Shown here one piece after another: positions 34,777-48,117 of a stretch of DNA of 64,000 nucleotides. A model generated the notes under the pieces. That model did not search any database, was not told the DNA's origin, and worked only from the letters and a program-made list of their open reading frames with translations. Position numbers and translations under genes: made by a program. This DNA is from Musa acuminata AAA Group (Eukaryota; Streptophyta; Magnoliopsida; Zingiberales; Musaceae). The stretch is from contig NC_088356.1 of the NCBI RefSeq assembly GCF_036884655.1, positions 18,345,001 to 18,409,000 on the forward strand. The letters are read 5' to 3'. Numbering within the stretch: position 1 is the stretch's first letter; each line of letters starts with the position of its first letter.

Positions 34777-36911
34777 ATCTCCCCCTTTTTTATGATGACA
34801 ACCAATTGATGACAGAGTTTAAACAAACTCCCCCTATCAATATGCCATATTGATAGAACCTTGAATTCAAGCCGAATTTAAGTCTTTACAAATTTCATCA
34901 TGAATATTTGCAATACGTCATCATGCATAACATGATCATACTTCTCCCCCTTTGTCATCAACAAAAAGGAGAAGTATAACTTTCAAATGTTTAGAAATAC
35001 AAGTTCAAATCATTACATGAAAAACATAATATCAAGTTTTATCATCATGCACTTTGTAAGCTAGAAAATTTAGCAAATGTTACATCATGTAAGCTATCAA
35101 GTTTTAGATATGCAAGGTAGTAAGATAGCAAGTTTACAACATATAAGCTAGCAAATATTTTGAAAGCAAATGCAAGATAGCTTTCTTGTTGAAGTTTGTA
35201 AGCTAGTGATTCTTGCTTCCTATTGCAATGTGCAAGTTGCAAGTTTTGCTTCTTGAGATTGGCAAGATAGTGATGTTCAAGATAGCAAGCTCTTTCTTCT
35301 CTTTTGAGAAGTATCATTTTTGCTTCTTTTGCAAAGTGCAAGCTAGCAAAATTTTACAATCTTTTTAGAACATGCAAGCTAGCAAATTTAAAGATGTGCA
35401 AGTTGGCATATTTGCTTTTTTTTATGATGTTCAAACTAGCAAGTTTCTGAAATGTACAACATAGCATCATTTTGCATTTTCTTGAAATATGTAACTTAGC
35501 AAAATTCACACGATAGCATTATTCTTTCTTCTCTTTTGAGAAGTGCAAGCTAGCAATTTTTTTTTTTCCTTTAGAGGTATGCATACCAGCAATCCTTTAG
35601 TGATGGATACAATTTTGTATCTCTCTTTCCCTTTACAATAATTTTTAAATTATGACACAGATAAAGTGTCATTCTTATTTCAAAATATCATAATTGAGAT
35701 AAATGTTGAAATCAAATTAAAATAATTTTGATCATGATTCACATCATATGCAATACATCACATACATTATAAAAAACATAAGTATTACATGCATAATTCC
35801 AAATCATAAATATTTCATATCATGATGGTATCTAATTGTCAAATTACATTGTGTCTTATCATGCATGATCATAATTTCTTATTTGTATTTCATACATAAA
35901 TTCATATCATCACATGAAGAATATCAAGAAAAATTAATTAGGTGATGAGAAAAACATTTCACGAATGCAAGGAATTACATAAAACTCATATGATGAAAGA
36001 TAAGACCATGTGAATACCAAAAGGCATGATTTCTTTTGAAAAATCTCCTCTTAAATAATCAAAAGAAAATCTTAAGAGATCGATTAATGAAAAATCTTGA
36101 TTCATAATAAATCTTAATTTATAAGTATCAAGAAATCAAGATCATGATTTGGATAAAAATTTATTCAATTTTAAATCATCAAATCATAATCATTTTCAAG
36201 AGATTCACAAAAGTGATACAAATAGATTCATTAATCTTCTTTTTGGAAAACTCGATAAAGTAAGGAAAAAGAAATCTTTCAAGAAGAAACCTATCCTCTT
36301 TTTAGTTGTTTCAATTCATGTGATTTATTTTATTTATGCCAAATAAATAAATGCATCAACATTTAAAATCGTAAGTACAAGATTTATTACGTCAAAGATT
36401 AATAAGGCATAAATCACAAGAATCATCATGCATCATTTTTAAATCTCATGCATAGTATAAAATCACCAAGCATGATACCAAAACTTTTTAATATTTTCAT
36501 TACATAATTACATCATTATGCATCATCGAAATTGATTTCATAAAGCATGTTCCATCAAGATAATTTTGTTTGTTGTAGTCATGCATTTTTCTTTTTAGGT
36601 GAATCTAACTTTTCATGCTTAGTTTCCGTACAAAAGCCATGCATTATCATTTATAATCGGAAGGCAATATGAAAATCATTAAGATATACATTATTGCTTC
36701 TTAAACACATACAAAAGATTAATCATATTTGGTGTGTAAGCATTAGATTAACATTTTATTATATTTTAATAAAACATATAATTTTCATGATCATTTTCAA
36801 AAATTACTAGAAGAATAAGCATGATTCCTAATTTTTTGCATATTCATTTATGAAACATGTAATTTTTAAAAAGAAATTCTAAACTAAATTAAAAGTAGCT
36901 CATGAAAAGCA
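34777..36911 (-). other. AT-rich internal region of E4
   Basis: Inverted polypurine tract ATCTCCCCCTTTTTT at 34777, further ACTCCCCCTATC (34829) and CTCCCCCTTTGTCATC (34943) words. GCAAGCTAGCAA-type words recur between 35045 and 35550. The remainder is AT-rich without coding signal. Confidence 0.75.
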
Positions 36912-37856
36912 TTATGTAATTTCAAAATAAATTAAATATATTTTGATTACCTCATCATCGAATGTCGTTAACGCGTAGTTTGCCACCTCACCTTTGTTGA
37001 TTTTCTCCTCATCTTTGAATGAGCTCGATTAGTCCCAAAGTGCTTCCCTCTTCTTTCGTTCATAACAAATAGTTGCATTCTTTTTGTTCTTTAATTTTTG
37101 TTTCATGAACCTTTTAAATTTCATAGTGAGGATTTCATGTTCACCATCACTTAAGCTTATGCTTGAGTGGTCTTCAATTGTTATAAGTCTAAAATCCTTC
37201 TTGTTCTTTGGAAGGTGGTTCTCAAGTTCTTTACGTGCATTGCACGTCATTTCATAGGTCATCAAAGACCCTATTAGTTCTTCGATTAGAAATTGGTTCA
37301 AGTTTTTTAATTCTTGAATAGCCATTACTTTTGAATCCCAAGTTTTAGAAAGTGAGCATAAAACATTATTAACAAGTTCAAGATTCAAAAAATATTTGCC
37401 AAGAGCTTTTAAACTATTGACGACATCTATAAAGCGGGTTTACATGTCAACAATAGTTTCGCTCGGCTTCATTTGAAATAGCTCGAAATCTTGCATTAAA
37501 AAGTTAATCTTCAAAAATTTTACTCTACTAGTGCCTTCATGTGTGGTTTCAAGAAAATGTCAAATATCAAAAGTCATTTCGCATAAAAAAACCCGATTGA
37601 ATTCGTTTTTGTCAAAGGCACAAAATAGAGCATTCATAGCTCTAGCATTTAAGGAAAAAGTTCTCTTCTCCAAATCATTCCAATGGTTCATTGGAAGAGA
37701 AGACCTTCGAAATCTGTTTTCAACAATATTCCATAAATTTAAATCCAACGAAAGCAAGAAAACTCTCATTCGAGTTTTCTAATAAGTATAGTCCGTCCCA
37801 TTGAAAAAGGGAGGATGAATGAGAGAGTGACCCTCTTGAAAGCCGAAAAGAGTCAT
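36912..37856 (-). pseudogene. gag: E4 capsid-type gag with a remnant of the CCHC knuckle
   Basis: On the minus strand the ATG at 37856 is followed by TLFGFQEGHS, then capsid motifs WNDLEKRTFSLNARAMNAL (37560-37769) and EELIGSLMTYEMT (37029-37388). After the serine-rich stretch the frame reads NATICYERKKREALWD: the start of the knuckle (CYE) remains, the second cysteine is arginine, and everything from the histidine on is deleted. It then runs through EVANYALTTFDDEV to a TAA at 36912-36914, as in E2. Several stops are present. The shared deletion region and shared end tie it to E2 and E5. Confidence 0.8.
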
Positions 37857-37891
37857 TTCTCTTGAGTGTTAAACTAAATGAGAAATATGAG

Positions 37892-37903
37892 GTTCTGATA
37901 CCA
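37892..37903 (-). other. Primer binding site of E4
   Basis: Reverse complement TGGTATCAGAAC, one base off the initiator-Met site, two bases inside the 5' LTR. Confidence 0.85.
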
Positions 37904-37905
37904 AT

Positions 37906-39528
37906 TGTTAGGAACGAGTCGACATTAAGAAGGGGGGGGGGGGGTGAATTAGTGCAGCGGTAAAATAATATCGGTTTAAAACTTCAATTGGATTAAATCC
38001 ATTTCCGATGAAAAACCATTTCGTAAAGGTAATAATTTTGAAAGCATACGTAAGAGAGTAGTGGATGTAAAGAGCAAGTAAGGAGGTTTGCAGTTAAACT
38101 AAATTGCTCAAAGAAATGCAAACTAGATTTTAGAGTGGTTCGGTCATCGTGACCTACATCCACTTCACCGATTCCTCTTCCATCAAGGCCACCGGCATCC
38201 AATATCGATCTTCCTTTAATAGGCGAAGATCAACCTCCTTCTTATAACTCGATTCTCCTTTTATCAGGTTTAGGAGATAATCCATACACCCCCACTTACT
38301 CCTCTCTCAAACTATTCTAACAGTTAGAACTTTGAGAGGAGCTCACACAAGATTGCAACAACGTTTCTTTCCTTTTTTACTCTCAATACTTATGGATGTT
38401 AACCAAGGATGAGGGGTATTTATAGGCTTTAAGTTGATTCAAACTTGGAGTCTAAAAATATCTCATCCTGGGTTTCCTGGGTCTGGGTGGTACCACCGCC
38501 TGTGTTGGGCGGTACCACCGCTAGTGTTAGTTTGACACTAACACTACACTAGGCGATACCATTGCCTAGTTTGGCGGTACCACCGCTTGACACTAGGCGG
38601 TACCACCACCTAGACTAGAGATACCACTGCTTGCAGCCTCTCGAAGGCTGTCTCGGAGATTGTGCCATGATAATGTCACTTATTGGGGCATTGTTTGGGC
38701 CTTTTTATTGGGCCCAACACATTTCTTATATGGGCCCAATTGGCCCCTAATTGGGTTGGCCCAAATCCAAACCCAATTATGTGCTAACTACATTTCCTAA
38801 GACATATTCTAAGCTAAACAAGTCTATAAGTCTAGTTTCTTTCGACGAGCTTCCGGCGATCTTCCGACGAACTTCCGATGAACTCTCAGCAATGTTCTAG
38901 TGGACTCCCGGAAAGCTCCTGGACTTCACGACGATCTTCTTGGCAAGTTCCAATGAGCTTCTTTGGCAAGCTCTTGGACTTCTCGATTGGTTCCTACAAA
39001 ACTTCCGATGAACGTTTGGACTTCCGATGAACTCTCGAACTCCCAATGAAATCATGTCCTTGACTCCGGGACTTCATTTTGCTTTATGTCTTACTATCAT
39101 AGTTACTCCTGCATATATAAAAACACACTTTGATCTAGACAATTAATACTAAGCATTAATCATGTTGTCCGGCATGTCATTGGTAACCCGATGCATCGTC
39201 CGATTCTTCGTCCGATTCTTCGGCGCATTGTCCTCTCTTGCGCCCTATTGCCCAATCGGCCAGTTGACTCCTCAACTATGATATTCTTGGCGTAATAGCC
39301 ACTCTTCTTGGCTTGATGCCCGAATCCATGGCCCGAAGCCTTTTGTTGATACGTCGACCGATCCTCCGGCTCAACATCCAATCTTTTGACTTGTATACCT
39401 CCGGCCCAACATGATTCTTCCTGCTTTAATTGTCTCTCCATGATCGAAACATCCTACGTCACTCAAAACGCAGATCAAATCATAATCACTTATCAATTGG
39501 TTTCATCATCAAAATATGAGATTCAACA
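37906..39528 (-). repeat. 5' LTR of E4, 1623 bp
   Basis: TGTTAGGAACGAG to GATTCAACA. Contains a 13-G run (37932-37944), inverted TATA box near 38416 and the GGCGGTACCACCGC-type block (38490-38630). Confidence 0.9.
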
Positions 39529-39829
39529 CCTGGAAGACCCAGTCTCCCAAGTGATTTGGGTGGTGGCCTCCATCGATTCCTCTTCCGTCGAGGCCACCGG
39601 CATTCACTATCGGTCTTCCTTCAATAAGCAAAGACCAACCACCTTTTACAACTCGATTCTCCTTTTATCAGGTTTAGGAGATAACCCTTATACCCTCACT
39701 TACTCCTCTCTCAAACTATTCTAACACTTAGAATTTTAAGAAAAGTTTCACACAAGATGACAATAGCGTTTCTTTCCTTTTTACTCTCAATACTTGTGTA
39801 TTTTAACCAGGGATGAGAGGGGTATTTAT
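39529..39829. repeat. Two joined LTR scraps
   Basis: 39529-39567 continues the forward LTR broken by E4. From about 39568 to 39829 the sequence is an inverted LTR piece (TCCATCGATTCCTCTTCCG to GGGGTATTTATAG). At 39830 it changes sharply to gypsy gag. Confidence 0.65.
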
Positions 39830-41741
39830 AGCTATACATCTTAAAGGGGATGTCATACATTGGTTTGACTAGTTTGAATACACTCATGGAATCCTCTGAT
39901 GGCGACAATTCAAAGAATGACTATTAATCCGCTTCGGACCAATCGATTACTAGAACATTGATGGACAACTAGCAAAGATCTGACAAACCTCCACCATTCA
40001 GGAGTACTAAATCAGATTTGAAAGGTTATCTAATCAAACTTGTGATTGGTCTGAAAAACAGCTATTGGGGACCTTTATTGAGGGCTTAAAGCCGAAGATC
40101 CGGGGAGAAGTTAAAGCGTGACAACCATACACGCTTATGGCAGCCATCTCTTTCGCACGACTTCAAGAGGAGCAATTAAACCATGAAGTCCAGAGGACTA
40201 AGGTGACTCCCTGACTAGTAATACTGAAGCCCTCAGCCTCCCCTATTATCAGCCAAGCCCCTACACCAAAAAAGTTGACAAGAGAAGTGCTTCGAGAGAG
40301 ATCTGCGAAGGGGTTATGTTGGCATTGCGATGAGCTATGGAGCCGCAAGCATCGTTGTAAAAAAGGGAGACTTCTTGTGATTAAATAGGAGAAGAAGAGA
40401 TCATTGAACATTCAGAAGAGAGCCTTGAACATGAAGAAGAAGATGTAGAAGAAGAGCCACAACTGACTGACTTTATGGTACATGTGCTGGCCAGCTACTC
40501 AAACCCGCAAACGATGAAAGTTGGAGGCCTTCTCAAACAACAACCGATCACTTTTCTCATCAACACGAGCAGCACTAATAACTTTCTAAACAATAAGGTT
40601 GCTGCTTGGATGGTGCTTCACATCGAAGGTTGTAGTAAGTTCGACGTAAAGGTCGCCGATGGCAGAATCCTAAAGTGCAACCAAAGATGCTCGTAGGTAA
40701 AACTATTACTGCAAGACCAAGAAATTATCCTTGACTTCTTCCTCCTGCCAATTGATGATTATGAGGCCATGCTTGGTATAGAATGGATGATGATACTAGG
40801 TGACGTCTCTTGGAACTTTTTCAAATTAATGATGAAATTCTACTGCAAAGGTAAACAAATCATCCTATGTTGGAAGCGCGGAAGCAACATAACCATCGTT
40901 TAAACCCAACGAATGGAGAAAATTTTACATAAGGTAAATGGTGTCTTTTTGATGCATCTCCAACAACAACTAGAGGGGAAGAAAATAGAAATTGAAGGTC
41001 AAAATCTCACCCAATTTCTTGCTGAATTTGCTAACATTTTTGCTGAACCCCGCCGTCTTCCTCCTACTCAGCAACATGACCATCAGATTCCAATTCTTCC
41101 AAGTAAACCACTAGTGAACACTTGGCTGTACCATTATCCTCACCTCCAAAAGGATGAAATTAAAAAGATTGTAAAGGAGATACTTGAAACAGGGTGATTT
41201 GGCTAAGTTGCAGCCCCTATTTCTCCTGGTGCTACTTGTACGCAAGAAGGATGGAACTTGGCGGATATGCATCGACTACCAAATTTTAAATGGCATCACC
41301 GTCAAGGACTAGTACCCAATACTAGTGGTGGATGAACTTCTTGATGAGTTAAAAGGAGCTCGAGTCTTCAATAAGTTGGACCTCTGATATGGTTATCACT
41401 AAATTTGGGTATGTGAAGATAACATTCAAAAAACTATATTCCGCACACATAACAATCATTATGAATTCTTGGTAATGCCTTTTGGACTCACTAATGCTCC
41501 TTCAACCTTCCAAAGTCTCATGAATGATATTTTTCAGAGCTTTTTTTACAAATTTGTGCTGGTAATTTTTGATGATATTCTCATTTATATAGCCCTTCCC
41601 TTGAGACTCACTTTCAATATTTATGGGTTGTTTTAACGATCCTTCGAGAGAATACCCTTTTTGTTAAGTAGCCAAAGTGCAGTTTTCTTCAGTAAAAAGT
41701 AGAATACCTTGGGCACATAATATCAGAAGGAGTGGCGATAG
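39830..41741 (+). pseudogene. gag-pol: Decayed Ty3/gypsy gag-protease-RT fragment
   Basis: Readable in pieces: Gag matrix/capsid (HLKGDVIHWFD near 39840, then LKPKIRGEVKA near 40090), a cysteine-rich stretch near 40320, a protease region FLINTSSTNNFLN (40550-40590), the protease end AMLGIEWM near 40770, and RT with [39 protein letters not shown] and VIFDDILIY (41230-41590). The protease D and G are replaced (NTSS for DTGS). It has several stops and frameshifts. It ends at 41741 where E5 is inserted, within the conserved LGHIISEGVA region. It belongs to a different gypsy family from the 1-9216 element and resembles the minus-strand fragment at 56627-58001. Confidence 0.82.
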
Positions 41742-43162
41742 TGTTAGGGTCGAGTCGGCACTAAGAGGGGGGTGTGAATTACTACAGCGGATAAAAATCA
41801 TGTCGGTTCAAAATCTCATTCGATAAAATCATTTTGACAAAGTGAGTTTAACTTTGAAACACATTCGTAAGAGTGTGAAACTAAAGTAATGAGGGAGTAT
41901 GGTAGTTTGCAATAAATGTAAATAGCAAAGAAAAAATGCAAACCAGATTTTATAGTGGTTTGGTCGCTGTGACCTACATCCACTTTCGATTCCTCCTCCG
42001 TCGAGGCCACCGGCTTTTAGTATCAATCTTCCTTTAATGAGCAAAGATCAACTACCCTTACAACTCGATTCTCCTTTTGGCAAGTTCAGGAGAGAACCTT
42101 TACAACCCCCTTTACTCCTCTCTTAAATAAGACTAACACTAAGAGCTTGAAAGGAGTTCTCACAAGATTACAATAGCATTTTTGTTTCTTTTTGCTCTCA
42201 ATTCTTATGTATTTTAACTAGTGATGAGAGGGGTATTTATAGGCCTCAAGTAGATTCAAACTTGGAGCCTAAAAGAGTCTCATCCCTTATTTTCGGGGTA
42301 TTGGCGGTACCACCGCCTATGCTGGGCGATACCATCCCCTGACATAGTCTCGGAGACTATGCCGTGACGGTTCCACCTGTTGGGTCACTGTTTGGGCCTT
42401 TTACTTGGCCCAACACAGCCCAAACTTGGACTCAATTGGCCCCTAATTGAGTTGGCCCAATTCCAGCTCAATTATGTGCTAACTACAATTTTTAAGGCAT
42501 ACACTAAGCAAATCAAGTATGGTTAGTCTAGGTTTCCTCCAACGAGCTTTCGATGATCTTCTAGCAAACTTCCGACGATCTCTTGATAATGTTCCAACGG
42601 ATTCCCGACAAGCTCCTAAAATTCTCAATCAATTCCGACAGAACTTCTAATGAACGTCTAGACTTCCGACGAACTCTCGAACTCCCAATGAAATCTCGTT
42701 CTTGACTCTAGGACTTTATTTTGCTTTATGCCTTGATCGCTATCATAGTTAATCCTGCAAACTCAAAACCTACTTCGATCTAGACATTTATTATAAAGCT
42801 AATCAAATGTTGTCCGACATGTCATTGGTTCATTGGCGCTTCATCCGAATCTTCGGTGCATCGTTCTCTCTTGTGGCCTATTACCCAATCGGCCAATTAA
42901 CCTCCGCAACTCTGATATCCTTTGCACAATTTTCGTTCTTCTTGGCCCGATGCCCGAACCTATGGCCCAAAGCCTTTTGCCGATATGTCGACCGATCCTT
43001 CGGCTCGACATCCAATCTTCTGACATGTTCTACTCCGGTCCAACATGATTCTTCCTACTTTTAATTGTCTTTCCTTGATTGAAGCTTCTTGCGTCACTCA
43101 AAATGAAGATCAAATCATAAACACTATCAATTGGTTTCATCATCAAAATCCAAGATTTAATA
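41742..43162 (-). repeat. 3' LTR of E5, 1421 bp
   Basis: TGTTAGGGTCGAG to GATTTAATA (mutated from GATTCAACA). Inverted TATA box near 42234. The GC-rich repeat block is shorter than in E4. Confidence 0.88.
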
Positions 43163-45149
43163 ATCTCCCTTGTTTTGATGATGATAACCAATTGATGACA
43201 GAGTTAACCTTAACTCCCCCTATCAATATGTCATATTGATAGAACCTTGAATTCGAGTTGAATTCAAGTCAAAGAAACATTTCATGATGAATATTTCATC
43301 ATTGCATATATCATTATCATAAGTTGAAGTATTGCATGCATAATACCAAATCATCATGTATATTTTTAAAATATAAAATCATCGTTACATGCATGATTCC
43401 AAATCATCATTCATAAATACATCATACCATGCATGATCCTCATCATACCTTCTCCCCCTTTGTTATCAACAAAAAGGAGAAGTGTATCTATCAAGTTTTA
43501 GATATATGAAAGCTTCAAAATTTAGTAATTTTTTTATGACTTTAGAACATGCAAGCTAGTGAGTTCTTTCTTCTCTTTTGAGAAGTGCAGACTAGCAATT
43601 TTTTGCTTTCTTTGCAATGTTTGAGCTAGCAATTTTTGCAAAGCGTAAGCTAGTGAAATTTTACATTATTTGACAACATGCAAGCTAGCAACAATTTTGA
43701 GTTTTTCAAGTTTGTAAATTTTGCTAGATGTGCAAGTTAGCATGTTTGCTTTTCTTTATGATATTCAAACTAGCAAGTTTTTGAAAAAGAAAGCGAGATA
43801 GCAAGTTTAGAACATACAAGCTAACAAGTTTTTCACATATAAAAGTTGACAAAATTTTTGCATCTTTGAGATGAGTAAGATAGACTATTTTTGCATCTTC
43901 TTGAAATATGTAACTTAGTAGATATTGCTTCTCTTGAGATTTGCAAGATAGCACTTCTTGCTTCTCTTTTCAGATGAACAAGCTAGCAAATTTGTCTCTT
44001 TTCGTGATGTGCATGCTAGCAATTCTTTCTCCCCCTTTGTCATTGGCAAAAAGAGGGGAATAACAATACAATAGTGCAATTCATTTCCCTTTACTTCAAT
44101 CTTCAAATCATGACAAGGATAAATAACAAAGATGAAGAATCAAGTCATGAATGTCAAAAGACCATATATTATTTTTGATAAATTTCTTCTTTTGTAAATA
44201 GAAAGCATGATAGGAAACGATCTTGATTCAAAAAGAAGACTCAAGTTATAATTCCAAGAATTCAAGATCATGATTTGGATAAAACTCATTCAAATTCAAA
44301 TCATCAAATCATCAAAATTCCTTTCAAGAGATTCAAAATGAAATGAAGAGATTTATCGATCTCTTGAAATGCTAGTGATTTCCTTTCTCCCATTTGTCGT
44401 TGTAAATAAGAAGGAAGAAGAGGGGAATAATACATAACATAACTCTAGTCATAAATTATCAAGATGTCAAGTAGCATATCATGGTTTATTAGAATAAGTC
44501 TCCTTTTCAGTGAATAGCAAAAAGAATAGTAGGAGAACAAGATCTCAATTCATGCATATAAAATCTTCAATCATCAAAATCATTTTCATAGTCTAAGAGA
44601 TTCATATAAATAGATTCATCAATCTCTTTTTGAAAACTCAATAAGATAGGGATTGAGAAGTTTTCAAGAAAAATGTATTTCCTTTTTATTCCATATAAGC
44701 ATGCATTTGTCATTTATGCCAAATCCAAACATGCATCATGTTTAAAAACAAAAAAGCAACTTTCATTACAACAAAGATTGATAAGCCATAAATTACAAGA
44801 ATCATTATTCATAATTTTGAAATATAAACTTCTTAAGCATGATATTAAACCTCTTAGAGTTTTCATTAAAACATCAAGCATGGTTTCATTGAACATAAGG
44901 CATTTTCAATCAAAATCAAAATGCAATACAGAAATCAACATGATACATACTATTGCTTCTTAAAAACATACATAAGATTAATCTTATTAGGTGTACAAGC
45001 ATCAAATTTATATCTAACATTTTGTTATATTTTCATAAAACATATAATTGTCATTATCATTTTCAAAATTACTAGCATGATCCTAATTTTTTTTATTAAC
45101 AATTTACATATAATTTTTATAAACTAATTTAATGAAATGCATCTAGTAA
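43163..45149 (-). other. AT-rich internal region of E5
   Basis: Starts with a degraded polypurine tract ATCTCCCTTGTTTTG. ACTCCCCCTATC (43215) and CTCCCCCTTTGT (43452, 44031) words follow. GCAAGCTAGCAA-type words recur at 43545-44020. The rest is AT-rich, no coding signal. Confidence 0.75.
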
Positions 45150-46093
45150 TTTCAAAATAAAGTAAAGGAGTTTTGGTTATCTTGTTGTTGAAAGCTGTTA
45201 AGGCGTAGTTTGCCACCTCGCCTTTGTTTGTTTTTTCTTCATCTTCGGATGAACTCGATACGTCTCAGGCCACCTTGAGTGTTTTTTTTTTCTTTTATAG
45301 CTTCTTCTTTTTAGGTTCATTTTTGTTTTTTGTTCTTGTTTTAAGAATTTTTTAAGCTTTATAGTTAAGAGTTCAAAGTCATCATCACTTGAGCTTTTGC
45401 TCGAGTGGTCTTCATTTGTTCTAAGTGCCAAATCCTTCCTGTTCTTTGGAAGGTTGTTCTCAAGTTCGCCAAGTGCCACATAAGTCATTTCATAGGTCAT
45501 CAAAGACCTAAGAAGTTCTACAATCGGAAAATAGTTCAAGTCCTTTGATTCTTGTATTGTCGTTACTTTCGAATCCTAATTTTTAGAAAGTGATCGTAAA
45601 ACTTTATTTGCAAGTTCAAGAATCAAAAAACTTTTACCAAGAGCTTTTAGACTATTGATAAGATCCGTAAAATGGGTGTACATGTCTCCAATAGTCTCAC
45701 TTGGTTCCATATGAAATAATTCAAAATCACGCATCAAAATATTTATTTTAGAGTCTTTAACTCTACTAGTGCCTTCGTGTGTGATTTCGAGTCTGTGCCA
45801 AATGTCAAAAGTCATTTTGCAAATAGAAACCCGATTGAATTTATTTTTATCCAAGGCGCAAAATAGAGCATTCATAACTCTATCATTTAAAGAAAAAGTC
45901 TTCTTTTCTGAATCATTCCAATCGTTCATTAGAAAAAAAGACCTTTGAAATCTGTTTTTAACCATATTAATAAATTTAAATCAATAGAGGGCAAGAAAAC
46001 TCTCATTCAAGTTTTCCAATATGTATAGTTCGTCCCATTAAACATGGGAGGACGAACGAGAGAAAAGCCCTCTTGAAAGCCGAAAAGAGTCAT
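45150..46093 (-). pseudogene. gag: E5 capsid-type gag lacking the CCHC knuckle
   Basis: On the minus strand the ATG is at 46093. The capsid piece 45576-45965 has MNALFCALDKNKFNRVSI and SETIGDMYTHFTDL; the piece 45198-45539 has MTYEMTYVALGELENNLPKN and a serine-rich stretch. It then goes directly to a lysine-rich segment and, in a shifted frame, to EVANYALTAF, with no CX2CX4HX4C motif. Frameshifts and stops are present. The TGA/TAA found at the end of the E2 and E4 frames is changed here, so the end is approximate. Confidence 0.78.
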
Positions 46094-46128
46094 TTATCTT
46101 AGGTGTTAAACCAAATGAGAAAGACGTG

Positions 46129-46140
46129 TCTTTGATACCA
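46129..46140 (-). other. Primer binding site of E5, mutated
   Basis: Reverse complement TGGTATCAAAGA, two differences from the initiator-Met site, two bases inside the LTR. Confidence 0.75.
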
Positions 46141-46142
46141 AC

Positions 46143-46804
46143 TATTAGGATCGAGTCAGCACTAAGAGTGCAGCGGATAAAAATCACGTCAGTTCAAAAT
46201 CTTGTTCAATAAAATCGTTTTGACAAAGTGAGTTTAATTTTGAAACACGTTCATAAGAGTGTGCAGCTAAAGTAATGAGGAAGTATGGTAGTTTGCAATA
46301 AATGTAAATAGCAAAGCAGAAATACAAACCAGATTTTAAAGTGGTTCGGTCGCTATGACCTACATCCACTTCTGATTCCTCCTCCGTCGAGGCCATCGAC
46401 TCCCATTACCAATCTTCCTTTAATGGGCAAAGATCAACTACCCTTACAACTGATTCTCCTTTCGATAGGTTCAAGAGAGAACCTTTACACCCTTCACTCC
46501 TCTCTTAAATAAGACTAACACTTAGAGCTTAAAAGGAGTTCTCACAAGATTACAACAGTGATTTTGTTTCTTTTTTGCTCTCAATTCTTGTATGTTTTAA
46601 CTAGGGATGAGAGGGGTATTTATAGGCCCCAAGTGGATTCAAACTTAGAGCCTAAAAGAGTCTCATCCTCGGTTTTTAGGGTATTGGCGGTACTACCACT
46701 TGTGCTGAGCGATACCACTGCCCAGTCTAGCGGTACCATCGCCTGGGAAACTACGTTTGGGGCCTGACAATCTCGAAGACTGAGTTTGGGCGGTACCACC
46801 AACC
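46143..46804 (-). repeat. 5' LTR of E5, first part, up to the E6 insertion
   Basis: TATTAGGATCGAG start, inverted TATA box near 46618, repeat block to GGCGGTACCACCAACC. CAACC at 46800-46804 is the target copy repeated at 55748-55752. Confidence 0.85.
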
Positions 46805-47691
46805 TGTTGAATCTCGGATTTTGATGATGAAGTCAATTGTCATTTGTTGTCTAATCTATGTGTTGAGATAAGTGTGCAGGATTAACTACGATGAAAGTTA
46901 GACAAGCAGCAGGAGTTGCGCCAGAGTCAAGTTCATGATCACGTTGGGAGTTCGAGAGTTCGACGGAAGTTCGGACGGTCGTCGGAGGTTCTGCGAGAAC
47001 AGATCTGAGAAGTCCAGAAGCTTGCCAAGCGAAGCTTGCCAAGCGAAGCTCGTCGGAACTTGCCAAGTGGATCGTCGCAAAGTCCAGGAGTTTGCCGGAA
47101 GTCCGCAGGAGCATCACCGAGGGTTCATCGGATGATCGATGGAAGTTCGCCAGAAACTCGCCGGAAGAAGCGATTGACGCACCGAAGCAAAGCTGCAGAA
47201 ATTGTCCTAGATCTAATCGTAGTTAGCACGTTGATTAAGTTGGAAAATGGGAGGTGATCCCATTAGCTTAATCTTGGGGCAATTGGGCCCCTGAAAGACT
47301 GAAATTGGGCCGAATGGAGCTAACCATTCGGACCCTGATTGCACCAGGAGGTGCAACCGCCTAGGCCAGGAGGTGGCACCGCCTGGGCTAAGCCTCCCAG
47401 CGAGACTGGGCGGTGCAACCTCCCCAGCCGGGAGGTGGCACCGCCTGAGCTCAGTCTTCGAGCAAGACTGGGCGGTGCAACCTCCCTGACAAAGAGGTGG
47501 CACCGCCTGAGCTCAATCTTCAAGCAAGACTGGGCGGTGCAACCTCCCTGACAGAGAGGTGGCACCGCCTGAGCTCGGTCTTCGAGCTCTGCCAGGCGGT
47601 GCAACCTCTCCAGTCAAGAGGTGCAACCGCCTGATCCCGGAATTCTGGGATTTGATCGTTTTGAGCTCCAAATTTGAACTGGGTTGGGGCC

Positions 47692-47699
47692 TATAAATA
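47692..47699 (+). promoter_or_regulatory. TATA box of E6 5' LTR
   Basis: TATAAATA directly downstream of the GC-rich repeat block; same context as in E0. Confidence 0.75.
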
Positions 47700-48117
47700 C
47701 CCCACCCATTCAGCACTGAAAAGATACAGACCTACACCGAAATCTTGATCTTTTCTGTGATTCTAAGAGCTCAAAAGTGTTGTAAAGCCTTTAAGTCTCC
47801 TCCTTCTGTTCTTCAAGTTTTTGAGTTGTAAAGTGAGGAGAGAAAGGTCTGTAAAGGTTGTCTCCTAAGCCTGTCAAAAGGAGAGAAACTGTAAAAGGGC
47901 AATTGGCCTTCGCCTATTGAAGGAAGGCCTCTAGTTGACGTCGGTGACCTCGTCGGTGGAGGAAGCCAAAAGTGGAGTAGGTCAAGACTAACCGATCCAC
48001 TCTAAATCTCTGGTTTGCGTTTATTTTGAGCACTTTATCATTACTGTAAATCTCCTTCATAACTACTGCTCTCTGTGCTTTTACGAACAAATTCTAAGTG
48101 CTGTTCTTTCTGAATCT

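Larger units (their letters stand above)
32354..39528 (-). mobile_element. E4: non-autonomous Sirevirus-like element, CCTGG target duplication
   Basis: CCTGG occurs at 32349-32353 and 39529-39533. The target LTR reads continuously across the two. On the minus strand: LTR, primer site, capsid-only gag, AT-rich region, polypurine tract, LTR. No pol. It is 7.2 kb including the later 838-bp duplication, and about 6.3 kb without it. Confidence 0.88.
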
